Source of the DNA: Alistipes timonensis JC136
Lineage (GTDB): Bacteria > Bacteroidota > Bacteroidia > Bacteroidales > Rikenellaceae
Direction of reading: 5' to 3'
Length of the DNA stretch: 64,000 nt
Assembly: GCF_900107675.1 (NCBI RefSeq)
Contig: NZ_FNRI01000005.1
Location: 248,001 to 312,000 of the forward strand
The translations under genes were made by a program, and so were the position numbers. The notes under the pieces are model-generated. The model saw only the letters and a program-made list of their open reading frames with translations. It made no database searches and was not told the origin of the DNA. This document shows positions 1 to 9,191 of the stretch, piece by piece (the stretch's first letter is position 1; each line of letters starts with the position of its first letter).

Positions 1-1263
1 GAACTCGCTTCGTCGCTGGCCGTCCACACGGCGCGCGGCGTGGCTCAGGTGCTCGGCCTTGCGACCAACTATGCGGCGGCAGCGGCCTACCCGACCGATT
101 CGCTGCGCTCGGCGGCGTTCACCCGCGAAAACGGCATCTGCTCGTCGATCACGGCGCTCAACGACTACAACTACCTGGCACAGCCCGGGGACAAGGGCGT
201 GCGGCTGGTGAACGACTGTCTGGGCAAATACGACTACTTCGCCGTCCGCTGGCTCTACGGCGACATCCCGGGAGCCAAGACCCCGGCCGAGGAGCAGAAA
301 GCCCTTTCGGAGATGCTGCGCGAAAAAGCCGGCGACCCGGCCTACTACTACGGCAACTACTGGTACGACTACTACTTCGGCGACGTGCGGCTGGCCTATT
401 ACAACCTGGGCGACGATCCCGTGAAGCGCACCCGTTACCGGTTCGAGAACCTGCGCACCGTCGCACAACATGCGGCGGAGTGGCTCGAAGGACGCGATGC
501 GGACGGAAGCTACCGTGCGGAGACCATTGCGGCGCTCTCGAGGGGCGTCCGGGAGGTGGTTTCCTACATGGCGGCCTACATCGGCGGCGTCTACTACACC
601 GAGGTCACGGAGGGCGACGGGCAGACGATGCTCCGCGTCGTGCCCAAGGAGGAGCAGCGGCGTTATGTGAAGGAGACGCTGAAAGCCATCGAGGACCTCT
701 CGTGGCTCGACACGAAGCTCACCGAAGGCCAGTTGGCCAACCTCCCGCAGTCGGTGCAGACGGATTGCCTGGGGACGCTGATGAAACGCATGGAGACCCT
801 GCCCCGCTACCAGAACGGACTGGCGGGAGCCTACACGCCGGGAGAGATGGCGGCGGACATGGCCGACTACATCTTCCGCGACGTAAGGGCGGGACGCAAA
901 CTGTCCGACTACAACCGGCTGCTTCAGCAGGCGTTTACGGGCGTGGTCATCGGCGGCTCGAAGGTCCTTGCGGAACCCAAGTCCGCACGGGGCCGGGCCG
1001 CGGCATTCGCGGCGGCGGACGAAGAGGCCATGCAGCCCGTATTCCCCTACGAAGCCACGGCGACGCTGGCTCCGATCAGCGCATACGGCAAATACCGCAT
1101 GACGTACTACGCCAAGGATTTCTCGGAGCACGTCTACTACGGCATGCTGCTGCAACTCCGCGACATCTACCGCCGGGGAGTCGCCGCGGCGTCGGACGCC
1201 CCGTCGCGCGACTTCTGCCGCTACATGCTCCGCAGGATCGAGAACTCGCTGAAAACGGAGTAA
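1..1263 (+). CDS. zinc-metalloprotease-like protein (DUF5117/DUF4953 type), C-terminal part
   Basis: The reading frame is open from base 1, so the N-terminus lies outside the window and 420 codons are visible. The stretch AYPTDSLRSAAFT, then YNYLAQPGDKGV and LGKYDYFAVRWLYG, matches the region just after the HExxH motif in large secreted Bacteroidetes metalloproteases of the DUF5117/DUF4953 group. Where those proteins read HEVGHxLGL, this one reads RGVAQVLGL (about bases 37-63), so both zinc-binding histidines and the catalytic glutamate seem to be lost. The rest is helical and Tyr/Ala rich, as in the family's C-terminal domain. It may be a non-catalytic paralogue. A strong terminator follows the stop. 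Confidence 0.7.
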   Translation, partial: ELASSLAVHTARGVAQVLGLATNYAAAAAYPTDSLRSAAFTRENGICSSITALNDYNYLAQPGDKGVRLVNDCLGKYDYFAVRWLYGDIPGAKTPAEEQKALSEMLREKAGDPAYYYGNYWYDYYFGDVRLAYYNLGDDPVKRTRYRFENLRTVAQHAAEWLEGRDADGSYRAETIAALSRGVREVVSYMAAYIGGVYYTEVTEGDGQTMLRVVPKEEQRRYVKETLKAIEDLSWLDTKLTEGQLANLPQSVQTDCLGTLMKRMETLPRYQNGLAGAYTPGEMAADMADYIFRDVRAGRKLSDYNRLLQQAFTGVVIGGSKVLAEPKSARGRAAAFAAADEEAMQPVFPYEATATLAPISAYGKYRMTYYAKDFSEHVYYGMLLQLRDIYRRGVAAASDAPSRDFCRYMLRRIENSLKTE

Positions 1264-1288
1264 CGACGGAAAGCCATTGAAACACAAG

Positions 1289-1315
1289 AGGCGCGGAATG
1301 TTCCGCGCCTTTTTT
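1289..1315 (+). terminator. intrinsic terminator
   Basis: A perfect 10-bp stem AGGCGCGGAA / TTCCGCGCCT with a 2-base centre is followed directly by a T run. It closes the transcription unit of the metalloprotease-like gene. Confidence 0.9.
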
Positions 1316-1386
1316 CGTATACGGGCGCAAGAGCGCGCCGCGGCTTTCCGCCCGGTAAAACCCGCTTTTAAGCGGGAGCGGGCATT

Positions 1387-1416
1387 TTGCAGAAACCGGA
1401 AAATAAGTTACCTTTG
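1387..1416 (+). promoter_or_regulatory. Bacteroidetes-type promoter for the LUD/lipoprotein/radA operon
   Basis: TTG (-33 element, 1387-1389), 19 bases, then TACCTTTG (-7 element, 1409-1416), the exact Bacteroidetes TAnnTTTG consensus. The -7 box ends only 4 bases before the ATG at 1421, so transcripts probably begin at or just before the start codon. Confidence 0.8.
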
Positions 1417-1420
1417 TGTG

Positions 1421-2062
1421 ATGGCAAAAGAGAGTATGGAAAAACTGGAAGCCTGCGCCGCGGCGCTGCGGCGGCATCATTTCGACGCCGTGGCCGTCGG
1501 CAGTACGGCCGAGGCTTTCGACGTGATGAAAGCCGCCGCCGAGGCTTGTCGCCCGCGGCTGGCGTCGTTCGGCGATTCAATGACGATGCGCGCAACGGGC
1601 ATCCTCGAATGGTTGGCCGGCAACGACGAAGTGACGCTGCTCGACGGATTCGACGCCTCGAAGCCCTACGCGGAACGGCTCGAAATACGCCGGCAAGCCC
1701 TGATGTCGGACCTCTTCGTGACGGGCGTGAACGCCGTGACCGAAGCGGGAACGCTCCACTGGCTCGACAAAGTGGGCAACCGCATCGCCCCGGTGGCGTT
1801 CGGGCCCCGCAAAGTGATTATCGTGGCGGGCCGCAACAAGGTGGTGGCCGACCGCGACGCAGCCGAAGAGCGCATCCGCCGCATCGCGGCGCCGCAAAAC
1901 ATCGCCCGTCACCCGGGATTCCGAACGCCCTGCGCCAAAACGGGCGTCTGCTCGGACTGCAACTCACAGGACCGGGTCTGCAATACCCGGATGGAGATGC
2001 TGCGCTGCTGGCCCGACAATCGGGTGCTGGTGGTACTGATCGACGAAGATTTGGGACTATGA
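1421..2062 (+). CDS. LUD-domain protein (LutC/YkgG-like)
   Basis: 213 residues. LUD domain features run through the protein: an N-terminal helix, ASFGDSMT, the block VTGVNAVTEAGTL and GPRKVIIVAGRNKVV. The family includes LutB/LutC lactate-utilisation proteins, but many Bacteroidetes have stand-alone copies of unknown substrate. The C-terminal tail carries clustered cysteines (CAKTGVCSDCNSQDRVC) that could bind a metal. The open frame reaches back to 1277, but the ATG at 1421 fits the promoter; an ATG at 1436 is a possible alternative. The stop overlaps the next start (ATGA), so the two are translationally coupled. Confidence 0.8.
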   Translation: MAKESMEKLEACAAALRRHHFDAVAVGSTAEAFDVMKAAAEACRPRLASFGDSMTMRATGILEWLAGNDEVTLLDGFDASKPYAERLEIRRQALMSDLFVTGVNAVTEAGTLHWLDKVGNRIAPVAFGPRKVIIVAGRNKVVADRDAAEERIRRIAAPQNIARHPGFRTPCAKTGVCSDCNSQDRVCNTRMEMLRCWPDNRVLVVLIDEDLGL

Positions 2063-2679
2063 TGAAAGGAATGAAATACGGCGCCGTCATGCTGGCGGCG
2101 CTGCTGCTGGCGGCCTGCAGCGAATCGGAGGTGTTCTACACGGCCGTCTACCCCGTCGTACGCGTCGAGGCCGTAGTAACCGTCCCGAGCCCCGAACCGG
2201 AACCGGAACCGGAACCCGAACCGGAACCCGAGCCGGAACCCGAGCCGGAACCCGAGCCGGAACCCGAGCCGGAACCCGAGCCGACGCCGGAAAGCCGGGC
2301 GGACGAGGGCGAAACGACGGACCCGGTGGTCGAAGCGATCAAAGCCGGGATCGTCGCGTCGGCGCACGTGCAGGCGGGCGGGCGTTACACGCTCAATTTC
2401 TCGAAATACAACGGCGGACGCGCACAGATCGAGACCGCAACGGATGCCGGCACGGTGACGGCGGCTTTCTTCAAAACCCCGGGCACGAACGAAGTGCTGA
2501 TCTACTGTCCGGAACCCGAAACGGAATACACGTTCACGCTCTCGACCTATCAGGACACGGACGGACGGAGCAAAACGGTGCTCGTCACCGACCTGACCGA
2601 AGCATACAAGGCGCTCTACCCCGACGCGGGAATCACGAAGGCCGAACGCCGGTCGTACACCTCGACAAACGCGAACTGA
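2059..2679 (+). CDS. lipoprotein with Glu-Pro dipeptide repeat
   Basis: 206 residues. The N-terminus MMKGMKYGAVMLAALLLAAC is a lipoprotein signal with Cys20 as the acylation site. After about 25 residues comes a run of 15 Glu-Pro dipeptides, a stiff rod-like spacer of the kind that lifts a domain off a membrane. The C-terminal 125 residues form an unassigned, probably beta-rich domain. It lies between the LUD gene (4-bp overlap) and radA (1-base gap), with no evident functional link to either. I do not recognise the domain. Confidence 0.8.
   Translation: MMKGMKYGAVMLAALLLAACSESEVFYTAVYPVVRVEAVVTVPSPEPEPEPEPEPEPEPEPEPEPEPEPEPEPEPTPESRADEGETTDPVVEAIKAGIVASAHVQAGGRYTLNFSKYNGGRAQIETATDAGTVTAAFFKTPGTNEVLIYCPEPETEYTFTLSTYQDTDGRSKTVLVTDLTEAYKALYPDAGITKAERRSYTSTNAN
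2194..2283 (+). repeat. in-frame (GAR CCS)15 tandem repeat
   Basis: Ninety bases encode 15 consecutive Glu-Pro pairs. The right half is a near-perfect 12-bp unit (gaacccgagccg) repeated five times. Copy-number change would alter spacer length without shifting frame. Confidence 0.95.
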
Positions 2680-2680
2680 G

Positions 2681-4054
2681 ATGGCAAAAGTCAAAAAGGC
2701 ATATTTCTGCAAGAACTGCGGGTTCGAAGCCCCCAAATGGCTGGGACGATGCCCCTCGTGCGGCGAATGGAACACCTTCACCGAGGAGATCATCGCCCGT
2801 GAAAGCGGCTCGGTCGCCGCGACCGTGGCGGGGCCTCTGCCCACGGCCAAGCCCCAGCGGGTGAAGGATATCCGCGAAAGCGAACACGTGCGCATCGACC
2901 TCGGGAATGCCGAGGTCAACCGGGTACTGGGCGGCGGCATGGTTCCCGGATCGCTGGTGCTGGTGGGCGGCGAGCCGGGCATCGGCAAATCGACGCTCTC
3001 GCTGCAGATCGCACTGGCGGCCAACGGACTGAAAACCCTCTACGTCTCGGGCGAGGAGTCGGCCGAGCAGATCAAAATGCGCGCGGCACGGATCGGGATC
3101 GGCAACGACGAGTGCCTGATCTATCCCGAAACACTGTTGGAGAACATCGTGGCGCAGATCACCGAGCACCGTCCCGACCTGGTGGTGATCGACTCGATAC
3201 AGACCATCTACACCGACCTGCTGGACTCGTCGGCGGGAAGCGTGTCGCAGATCCGCGAGTGCGCGGCGACACTGCTGAAATACGCCAAATCGACCGGAAC
3301 GTCGATCTTCATCATCGGGCACATCACCAAGGACGGCGCGATAGCCGGCCCCAAGATACTGGAACACATCGTCGACGTGGTCCTGCAGTTCGAGGGCGAC
3401 AGCAACAACATATACCGCATCCTGCGGGGCATCAAAAACCGCTTCGGCGCCACGTTCGAGATCGGGGTGTTCGAAATGCTCGACGCCGGGCTGCGGGGAG
3501 TCGACAATCCGTCGGAGATTCTGCTGACCCACTACGAAGAGCCCCTTTCGGGCATCGCCGTAGGAGCCTCGGCCGACGGCGTGAGGCCCTATCTGATCGA
3601 GGTGCAAGCGCTGGTGAGCGGCGCGGCATACGGCACTCCCCAGCGTTCGACGACGGGCTACGACGGACGGCGCATGAACATGCTGCTGGCCGTACTGGAG
3701 AAACGCGTGGGAATGAAGATGTTCCAGAAAGACGTTTTCCTGAATTTCGCAGGCGGGTTCAAAGTCGCCGATCCGGGGTTGGACCTCGCGGTCGTGGCGG
3801 CGGTCATCTCCTCCTACTACGACCGGCCCGTGGCCGAGGGGGTCTGCTGTGCGGGCGAGATCGGCCTTTCGGGCGAAGTGCGCCCCGCACCCCGCACCGA
3901 ACAGCGCATCAGCGAGGCGGCGAGGCTGGGATTCAAACGTATCATCGTCTCGGGCTACCTAGCCAAGGGCGGCAAGCGTCCCAAAGGGATCGAGGTCGTG
4001 CCGATCAACAGCATCGACCAGCTCCCGCGGGCGCTCTTCCTGGAAGCCCTTTAA
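2681..4054 (+). CDS. radA: DNA repair protein RadA (Sms)
   Basis: 457 residues, the usual RadA length. An N-terminal C4 zinc finger (CKNC...CPSC, residues about 10-27) precedes a RecA-like ATPase with Walker A GEPGIGKST, Walker B LVVIDSIQ, the RadA-specific KNRFG motif, and a Lon-protease-like C-terminal domain (residues about 290-457). RadA is a DNA helicase that processes recombination branches. It starts one base after the lipoprotein stop. Confidence 0.97.
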   Translation: MAKVKKAYFCKNCGFEAPKWLGRCPSCGEWNTFTEEIIARESGSVAATVAGPLPTAKPQRVKDIRESEHVRIDLGNAEVNRVLGGGMVPGSLVLVGGEPGIGKSTLSLQIALAANGLKTLYVSGEESAEQIKMRAARIGIGNDECLIYPETLLENIVAQITEHRPDLVVIDSIQTIYTDLLDSSAGSVSQIRECAATLLKYAKSTGTSIFIIGHITKDGAIAGPKILEHIVDVVLQFEGDSNNIYRILRGIKNRFGATFEIGVFEMLDAGLRGVDNPSEILLTHYEEPLSGIAVGASADGVRPYLIEVQALVSGAAYGTPQRSTTGYDGRRMNMLLAVLEKRVGMKMFQKDVFLNFAGGFKVADPGLDLAVVAAVISSYYDRPVAEGVCCAGEIGLSGEVRPAPRTEQRISEAARLGFKRIIVSGYLAKGGKRPKGIEVVPINSIDQLPRALFLEAL

Positions 4055-4150
4055 AAAATCTGCACCGAACGCAAATCCGGTAAAAACAGGCGGCGAATCA
4101 CACCCGCATGGAATGGATTTTGCTTTTGTTCCGGTAAAAAACGGAACGAA

Positions 4151-5116
4151 ATGCAAAAAAGAATAGTCATACTGGGCGGCGTGGGACTCATCGGCACCCA
4201 CCTGTGCCTGCGTCTGCTGGACGAAGGGCACGAAGTCTTCTGCGTGGACATACGCGACATCGCCAATTCGCCGCTGCTGCGCGACATGCCCCCGCATCCG
4301 GGATTCCGGTATGTCCGCCACAACATCGTCCACCAATTCGGGATTCGCTGCGACGAGATCTACAACCTCACGTCGCCGTCGCGCGTGCGTTACAACAAGG
4401 CCCTGCCCGTCGAAACGCTCAAAGTCAACATGCTGGGTTCGATAAACGCCCTCGACACCGCCCGCACGGAGCATGCCCGCATCCTCTTCGCCTCGGCAGG
4501 CACCGTTTACTCCGTAAACTGCCGCGACACCTCCGAGGAGGCCGGCTCCTGCTCCACGCACCGCATCCTCACCGAAGGCAAACGCGCCGCCGAGGCGATG
4601 CACCTCGCCTATCAGACCGAATTCGGGGTGGATGCCCGCATAGCCCGCATTTTCAACACCTACGGCAGCGGCGCCGACCTGATGGACCAGCGCGTGGTGA
4701 TGAAGATGATCGTCGCGGCGCTCCAGAACCGCGACATCGCCATCAACGGCAGCGGCGAGCAGCTGCGGACGTTCTGCTGGGTGGAGGACATCGTGGACGG
4801 GCTGATGCGGCTGATGGACGCCCCGCCGACCGAGACCACGCGGACAATCAATTTCGGCAGCAACCACGAGGTCTCGATCCGCGCGCTGGCCGAGAAGATC
4901 ATCGCCCTGACGGGCAGCCGCTCGCAGATCGTGCACACCGACGCCCGCGTCGACGACGCCCGGCGCCGCACGCCCGACATTTCGGCGGCGCGCCGCGAAC
5001 TGGGATGGGCGCCCCGCACGCCGCTCGTCGAGGGACTGCGCCGCACGATCAGCTATGTCGAGAAGGAACTCGCCGAAAAGGCCCGCGCGGGAATTACGTG
5101 GGTGGAGATAAGTTGA
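4151..5116 (+). CDS. NAD-dependent epimerase/dehydratase family protein (UDP-glucuronate decarboxylase-like) with altered active site
   Basis: 321 residues, extended SDR fold. The NAD-binding glycine motif GGVGLIGTHL opens the protein, and ARIFNTYG, GSGEQLRTF and VEDIVDGL match UDP-xylose synthase (UXS) homologues. Where UXS has YDEGKR, holding the catalytic Tyr and Lys, this protein has LTEGKR: the Lys stays and the Tyr is Leu. The preceding ASTSEVY motif reads ASAGTVY, so the other catalytic Ser and Glu are also gone. It is either a pseudo-enzyme or has a changed chemistry. Its role is unassigned; 19 bases separate it from the thioredoxin gene. Confidence 0.8.
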   Translation: MQKRIVILGGVGLIGTHLCLRLLDEGHEVFCVDIRDIANSPLLRDMPPHPGFRYVRHNIVHQFGIRCDEIYNLTSPSRVRYNKALPVETLKVNMLGSINALDTARTEHARILFASAGTVYSVNCRDTSEEAGSCSTHRILTEGKRAAEAMHLAYQTEFGVDARIARIFNTYGSGADLMDQRVVMKMIVAALQNRDIAINGSGEQLRTFCWVEDIVDGLMRLMDAPPTETTRTINFGSNHEVSIRALAEKIIALTGSRSQIVHTDARVDDARRRTPDISAARRELGWAPRTPLVEGLRRTISYVEKELAEKARAGITWVEIS

Positions 5117-5135
5117 ACCGAATGAAGCAGAGACT

Positions 5136-5459
5136 ATGAAAGATTTCGACAAGATTATCTGGCGGGATGCGCTGACGCTGGTGGACTTCTTCGCCGTCTG
5201 GTGCGGGCCGTGCCGGGCGATGCATCCCGTGATCGACCGGTTCCAGAAGCAGATGAACGGCCGCGCGGATGTCTACCGCATGGACATCGACGACCCTGAC
5301 CTGGCGGAGATCGTGCGTCGCTACAACATCATGTCGGTCCCCACGCTGATGTTTTTCCAACGCGGCGAAGTGCTGTGGCGCGAGAGCGGACGGGTGGATT
5401 ACGAGCATCTGGTGAATGTGCTCGACGAGCTCGAAAAGCACGATTACGTGCTGCCTTAA
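5136..5459 (+). CDS. thioredoxin family protein
   Basis: 107 residues with the active site WCGPC (residues 22-26), the cis-proline loop SVPTLMFF, and a central MDIDDPDL strand, so it is a cytosolic thioredoxin with no signal peptide. It is expected to reduce protein disulfides. It probably shares a transcript with the SDR gene upstream. Its stop codon overlaps that of the convergent AlkD-like gene by 4 bases. Confidence 0.9.
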   Translation: MKDFDKIIWRDALTLVDFFAVWCGPCRAMHPVIDRFQKQMNGRADVYRMDIDDPDLAEIVRRYNIMSVPTLMFFQRGEVLWRESGRVDYEHLVNVLDELEKHDYVLP

Positions 5460-6112
5460 GCCTCCAGGCGCCAGGCCAGCTCTCCGCGGAGATACTCCGC
5501 GGCAGGCAACGCCTCCAGCGAACCGGCTGCACGGAGCACCGCCAGCCGGTTTTCGTCGTTCAGGGAGCCTATGGCAGTTAGCAGCGCCACAGCGCCCTGC
5601 GCCAACAGCCGTGCGGCCGGGGCATCGTCTGAAGCGGCGCGGCGCACGGCTTCGACTGCCGGGACGATCCACTCCGGAGACGGATGCGGCGCACGGGCGG
5701 CGGCCATCAGAGCGGCATATTGTTCGAGGCAGGGAGCTCCCGGGGCGGTCCACGCTTCGAAGAGCGCGGGAAGGGCTTCCGAGCGGCTCAGCAGAGCGAA
5801 AGCGGCCTCTTCGGCCAGTTCGGAGTTGAGCAGTCCGCCGCCCCAGAAAGCAAATTCGGCGGGTATGAGGCGCGCCGGATCGGCGATATGGAACGCCGCG
5901 AGCCGCAGGCAGCGGACATCCTGCAAATACAGGTATTTGGCAAATTCGTGGTCGGTGCCCCCGGCACGCGCCAGCGTGCGGAGCGTCGGGAGGCTCACGC
6001 CGTAGTTCAGGCCGTAAGACTTGCCGTAGAAACGCATCGAGTCGGCCACGGCCCCGTTGCGCTCACGGCGGAAGGCCCCGAGCAGCGCGGCCATCCGAGA
6101 GGTGAAATCCAT
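5456..6112 (-). CDS. DNA alkylation repair protein (AlkD-like HEAT-repeat fold)
   Basis: 218 residues, helical throughout. The pattern MRFYGKSYGLNYGVSLPTLR and YLYLQDVRCLRLAAFHI resembles the short AlkD-like HEAT-repeat proteins of Bacteroidetes. In AlkC/AlkD such repeats wrap DNA and excise N3/N7-alkylated purines. The catalytic Trp/Asp/Arg set could not be placed with certainty, so glycosylase activity is unproven. It starts 12 bases after the stop of the DUF4831 gene and is probably co-transcribed with it. Confidence 0.7.
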   Translation of the reverse strand: MDFTSRMAALLGAFRRERNGAVADSMRFYGKSYGLNYGVSLPTLRTLARAGGTDHEFAKYLYLQDVRCLRLAAFHIADPARLIPAEFAFWGGGLLNSELAEEAAFALLSRSEALPALFEAWTAPGAPCLEQYAALMAAARAPHPSPEWIVPAVEAVRRAASDDAPAARLLAQGAVALLTAIGSLNDENRLAVLRAAGSLEALPAAEYLRGELAWRLEA

Positions 6113-6124
6113 ATCGGTACGGGA

Positions 6125-7018
6125 TTATTTGCGGCGCGGCAGTGCGACGTTGATCGTGCGGCCGAATTCGAAGACCGGAAGCACGGCACGGGCATATTCA
6201 CGGCCGCCCGAAAGGACGGTGCATGCCGAAGGATCGGCGACGCGGCACGCCACGACCGAAGTCTCCTTCGGACCGGCCTCGAGGTCGCATTTCGTATTGC
6301 CCGAAGGTTCGATCTGCAACAGCACGATGTCGCCCGAAAGGTCGCTGTCGGGCAGCAGTCCGGCCGCCGGACTGAAGCGGCAAACGATATATTGTTTCTT
6401 GTCGGCCTGCGGATAGACCACATAGCGGCGGGTCTCGGTCGAAACGGTACGCTTGCCGAGAAACAGTTCCAGATAGCTCTGCTCCATGCGGTCGATCTCG
6501 GCCAGAGCGGCTTTGAGGCCCTCGCCGAAGACGTTCTCGCCGGCTTCGCCCGTGATGAGTTCGATGCGGTGACGGCGCAGCGAGAAGATCTGATTGGCGG
6601 CGGCACGCGCGGCGTCTTCCAGCGCAGGGGTCGTCATGTCGGTCTTATCGGGCTGCAGGCGCGCAAACTCCTCGTCGGAGGCGGCATGGTTGAAGGTGCG
6701 CGTCGAAGCGGGTGCAGGAGCCCCGGCATTGAGGTAGGTATCGCGGTCCAACAGGGCGATCTGCGCCCCGGTGATGCTCCACGTCGTCTTGTCGGCCAGC
6801 GGAGCGCGCACGCCGAGGTATTTCTGCGCATAACGCGCATAAGGCCCCGTAAGGGTCAGGTCACGCTCGACCGTAACGTCCACGGCGAGAATCGTGCGCG
6901 GCTGGGCGATGGCCACGCCCGAGGCGGTCTCGTTCGCACCCTGCAGGGCGATGTATGGGTTCTGTGCCGAAACGCCGCCCGTGAGCAGCAGGGCAAATGC
7001 CAAAAGTCTGAGTTTCAT
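6125..7018 (-). CDS. exported DUF4831 family protein
   Basis: 297 residues. A cleavable signal peptide (MKLRLLAFALLLTGGVSAQ) precedes a domain typical of the Bacteroidetes-only DUF4831 family: TILAVDVTVERD near the N-terminus, NQIFSLRRHRIELITGE in the middle, and a beta-rich end. Function unknown; periplasmic or outer-membrane associated. The open frame runs back to 7126, but the ATG at 7018 gives the signal peptide and lies below a good promoter that overlaps the end of trmN6. Confidence 0.8.
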   Translation of the reverse strand: MKLRLLAFALLLTGGVSAQNPYIALQGANETASGVAIAQPRTILAVDVTVERDLTLTGPYARYAQKYLGVRAPLADKTTWSITGAQIALLDRDTYLNAGAPAPASTRTFNHAASDEEFARLQPDKTDMTTPALEDAARAAANQIFSLRRHRIELITGEAGENVFGEGLKAALAEIDRMEQSYLELFLGKRTVSTETRRYVVYPQADKKQYIVCRFSPAAGLLPDSDLSGDIVLLQIEPSGNTKCDLEAGPKETSVVACRVADPSACTVLSGGREYARAVLPVFEFGRTINVALPRRK

Positions 7019-7045
7019 GGTCCGGATCTTTTTATTGCAATACGA

Positions 7046-7077
7046 CAAATGTAACTTTTTTTCGTGAGCCGTCAAAA
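7046..7077 (-). promoter_or_regulatory. promoter of the DUF4831 gene
   Basis: On the minus strand TTTTG (7077-7073), 19 bases, then TACATTTG (7053-7046), matching the Bacteroidetes consensus exactly. It overlaps the 3' end of trmN6, so DUF4831 and the AlkD-like gene have their own start in addition to any readthrough. Confidence 0.8.
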
Positions 7078-7773
7078 TTTCAGGTAAAAATCGCGGGTCA
7101 GGGCGCGGTATTCGTGGGTGTAGCACTCGTGTTCGCCCGTGCCGACAACCAGCTCCGAGGTTTCGGGCTCTTCCGTGCCCCCATCCGCGCGGACGAACTC
7201 CATCAGCGCCCGTTTGGCCGGACGGCGGGGCGTGGTACGCACGTCGGTACGCCGCGTGAGGGCCAGTCGCCCGGCACAGACCGCAAGGAAACGCGCAGCC
7301 TCGGGCGTGGGGAGGATCACGGCGAAGCGGCCCGCAGGGGCCAGCAGGCGGAGGACGGCGTCGCGCAGGTCATCGAAAGGCAGGTGCACGGCATGGCGCA
7401 CCGCCGTGCGGCCTTCGTCGGGACACGTGAGCGAATCGACGAAAAAAGGCGGATTCGAAACAATCAGGTCGAACGTTTCCGGCGCTGCGAACTCCTGCAC
7501 GGGACACCGCTCGAAGGCTACCCTGCCGCCCCACGGCGAAGCGTCGGCATTCTCGCGGGCCTGCGAAACGTCGTCGATGTCGACACCTGTAATATATGCC
7601 TCCGGGGCCCGCTGGGCCAGCATCAGGGCGATCAGCCCCGTGCCGGTGCCGATGTCGAGCATCCGCCGGTCGCAGGGCCGCACCCCGGCCCAGGCCCCCA
7701 GCAGAACGCCGTCGGTGCCGACCTTCATCGGGCAGCGGTCCTGACGAATAGAAAACTGTTTGAATCTGAACAT
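7072..7773 (-). CDS. trmN6: tRNA1(Val) adenine-37 N6-methyltransferase
   Basis: 233 residues, class I SAM-dependent methyltransferase. FKQFSIRQDRCPMKVGTDG is the typical TrmN6/YfiC start, DIGTGTGLI is the SAM motif I, and SNPPFF is the N6-adenine catalytic (N/D)PPY-type motif. It modifies A37 of tRNA-Val in characterised homologues. The start lies 1 base after the stop of the TIGR02757 gene. Confidence 0.9.
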   Translation of the reverse strand: MFRFKQFSIRQDRCPMKVGTDGVLLGAWAGVRPCDRRMLDIGTGTGLIALMLAQRAPEAYITGVDIDDVSQARENADASPWGGRVAFERCPVQEFAAPETFDLIVSNPPFFVDSLTCPDEGRTAVRHAVHLPFDDLRDAVLRLLAPAGRFAVILPTPEAARFLAVCAGRLALTRRTDVRTTPRRPAKRALMEFVRADGGTEEPETSELVVGTGEHECYTHEYRALTRDFYLKF

Positions 7774-7774
7774 A

Positions 7775-8540
7775 CTACACTTTCAGATAGTTGTCAATCC
7801 CGGCGCCGAACAACGAAAAATCGTACCGCACGGGGTCCGCCGCATCGAACCGGCGGAGCGCAGCGGTGATCTCCTCCACAGCGCGCCAGTCGTTCTGGCG
7901 GCGGGCCAGCAGTCCCAGCGCACGCCCCATATTGCCGACATGGAGGTCCAACGGCAGGTAGAGGGCCGACATCGGAATACGCCGCCACATGCCGAAATCC
8001 ACACCCCGGTCGTCGCGGCGCACCATCCACCGCAGGTACATGCAGAGCCGTTTGCAGGCCGCGCCCTTTTCAATCGCCGAGAGGTGCTTTTCGCACCGCG
8101 GAGCATGGTCCCCGGCGAAAAACGCGCGCCGGAAGTCGGCCAATACGGCAGGCATATCATGCGTCGCCTCGTAACGCTCCTCGAAGAAGTTCCCGATACC
8201 TCCGTGGCACTCCTCCATGCGCCGCAGGGCCAGCACGAAATCGCGCAAGTCCTGCCCGTTGAAAGTGCGGTGTACATAGGAGGAGAGCAGCGCCAGTTCG
8301 CGCTCCGAAGCATTGCGGACGAAATCCGCCGGAGCGTCGTCCATGAAGTGCATCATGCGGTGGCCGCTGCGGACGATGGCTTTGCGGTTGCCCCACGCGA
8401 TGGTGGCGGAGAAGAAACCCGCGATCTCACGGTCGGCGCGCCCGGTGTAACGGTGCGGCACCGCAATCGGGTCGTCGGGGATAAATTCGGGACGGTTGTA
8501 TTTGTCGTGCAGGGCTTCCAGCAACTCCCGCAGGTCGTCG

Positions 8541-8557
<17 letters not shown>
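7775..8557 (-). CDS. TIGR02757 (DUF2400) family protein
   Basis: 260 residues. Family marks are YNRPEFIPDDPIAVPHRY near the start, ATIAWGNRKAI, the Cys/Arg-rich region CKRLCMYLRWMVR and LYLPLDLHVG. Common in Bacteroidetes; the function is not established. It overlaps the end of the lolD-like gene by 17 bases, so the two are tightly coupled. Confidence 0.85.
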
Positions 8558-9187
<630 letters not shown>

Positions 9188-9191
<4 letters not shown>

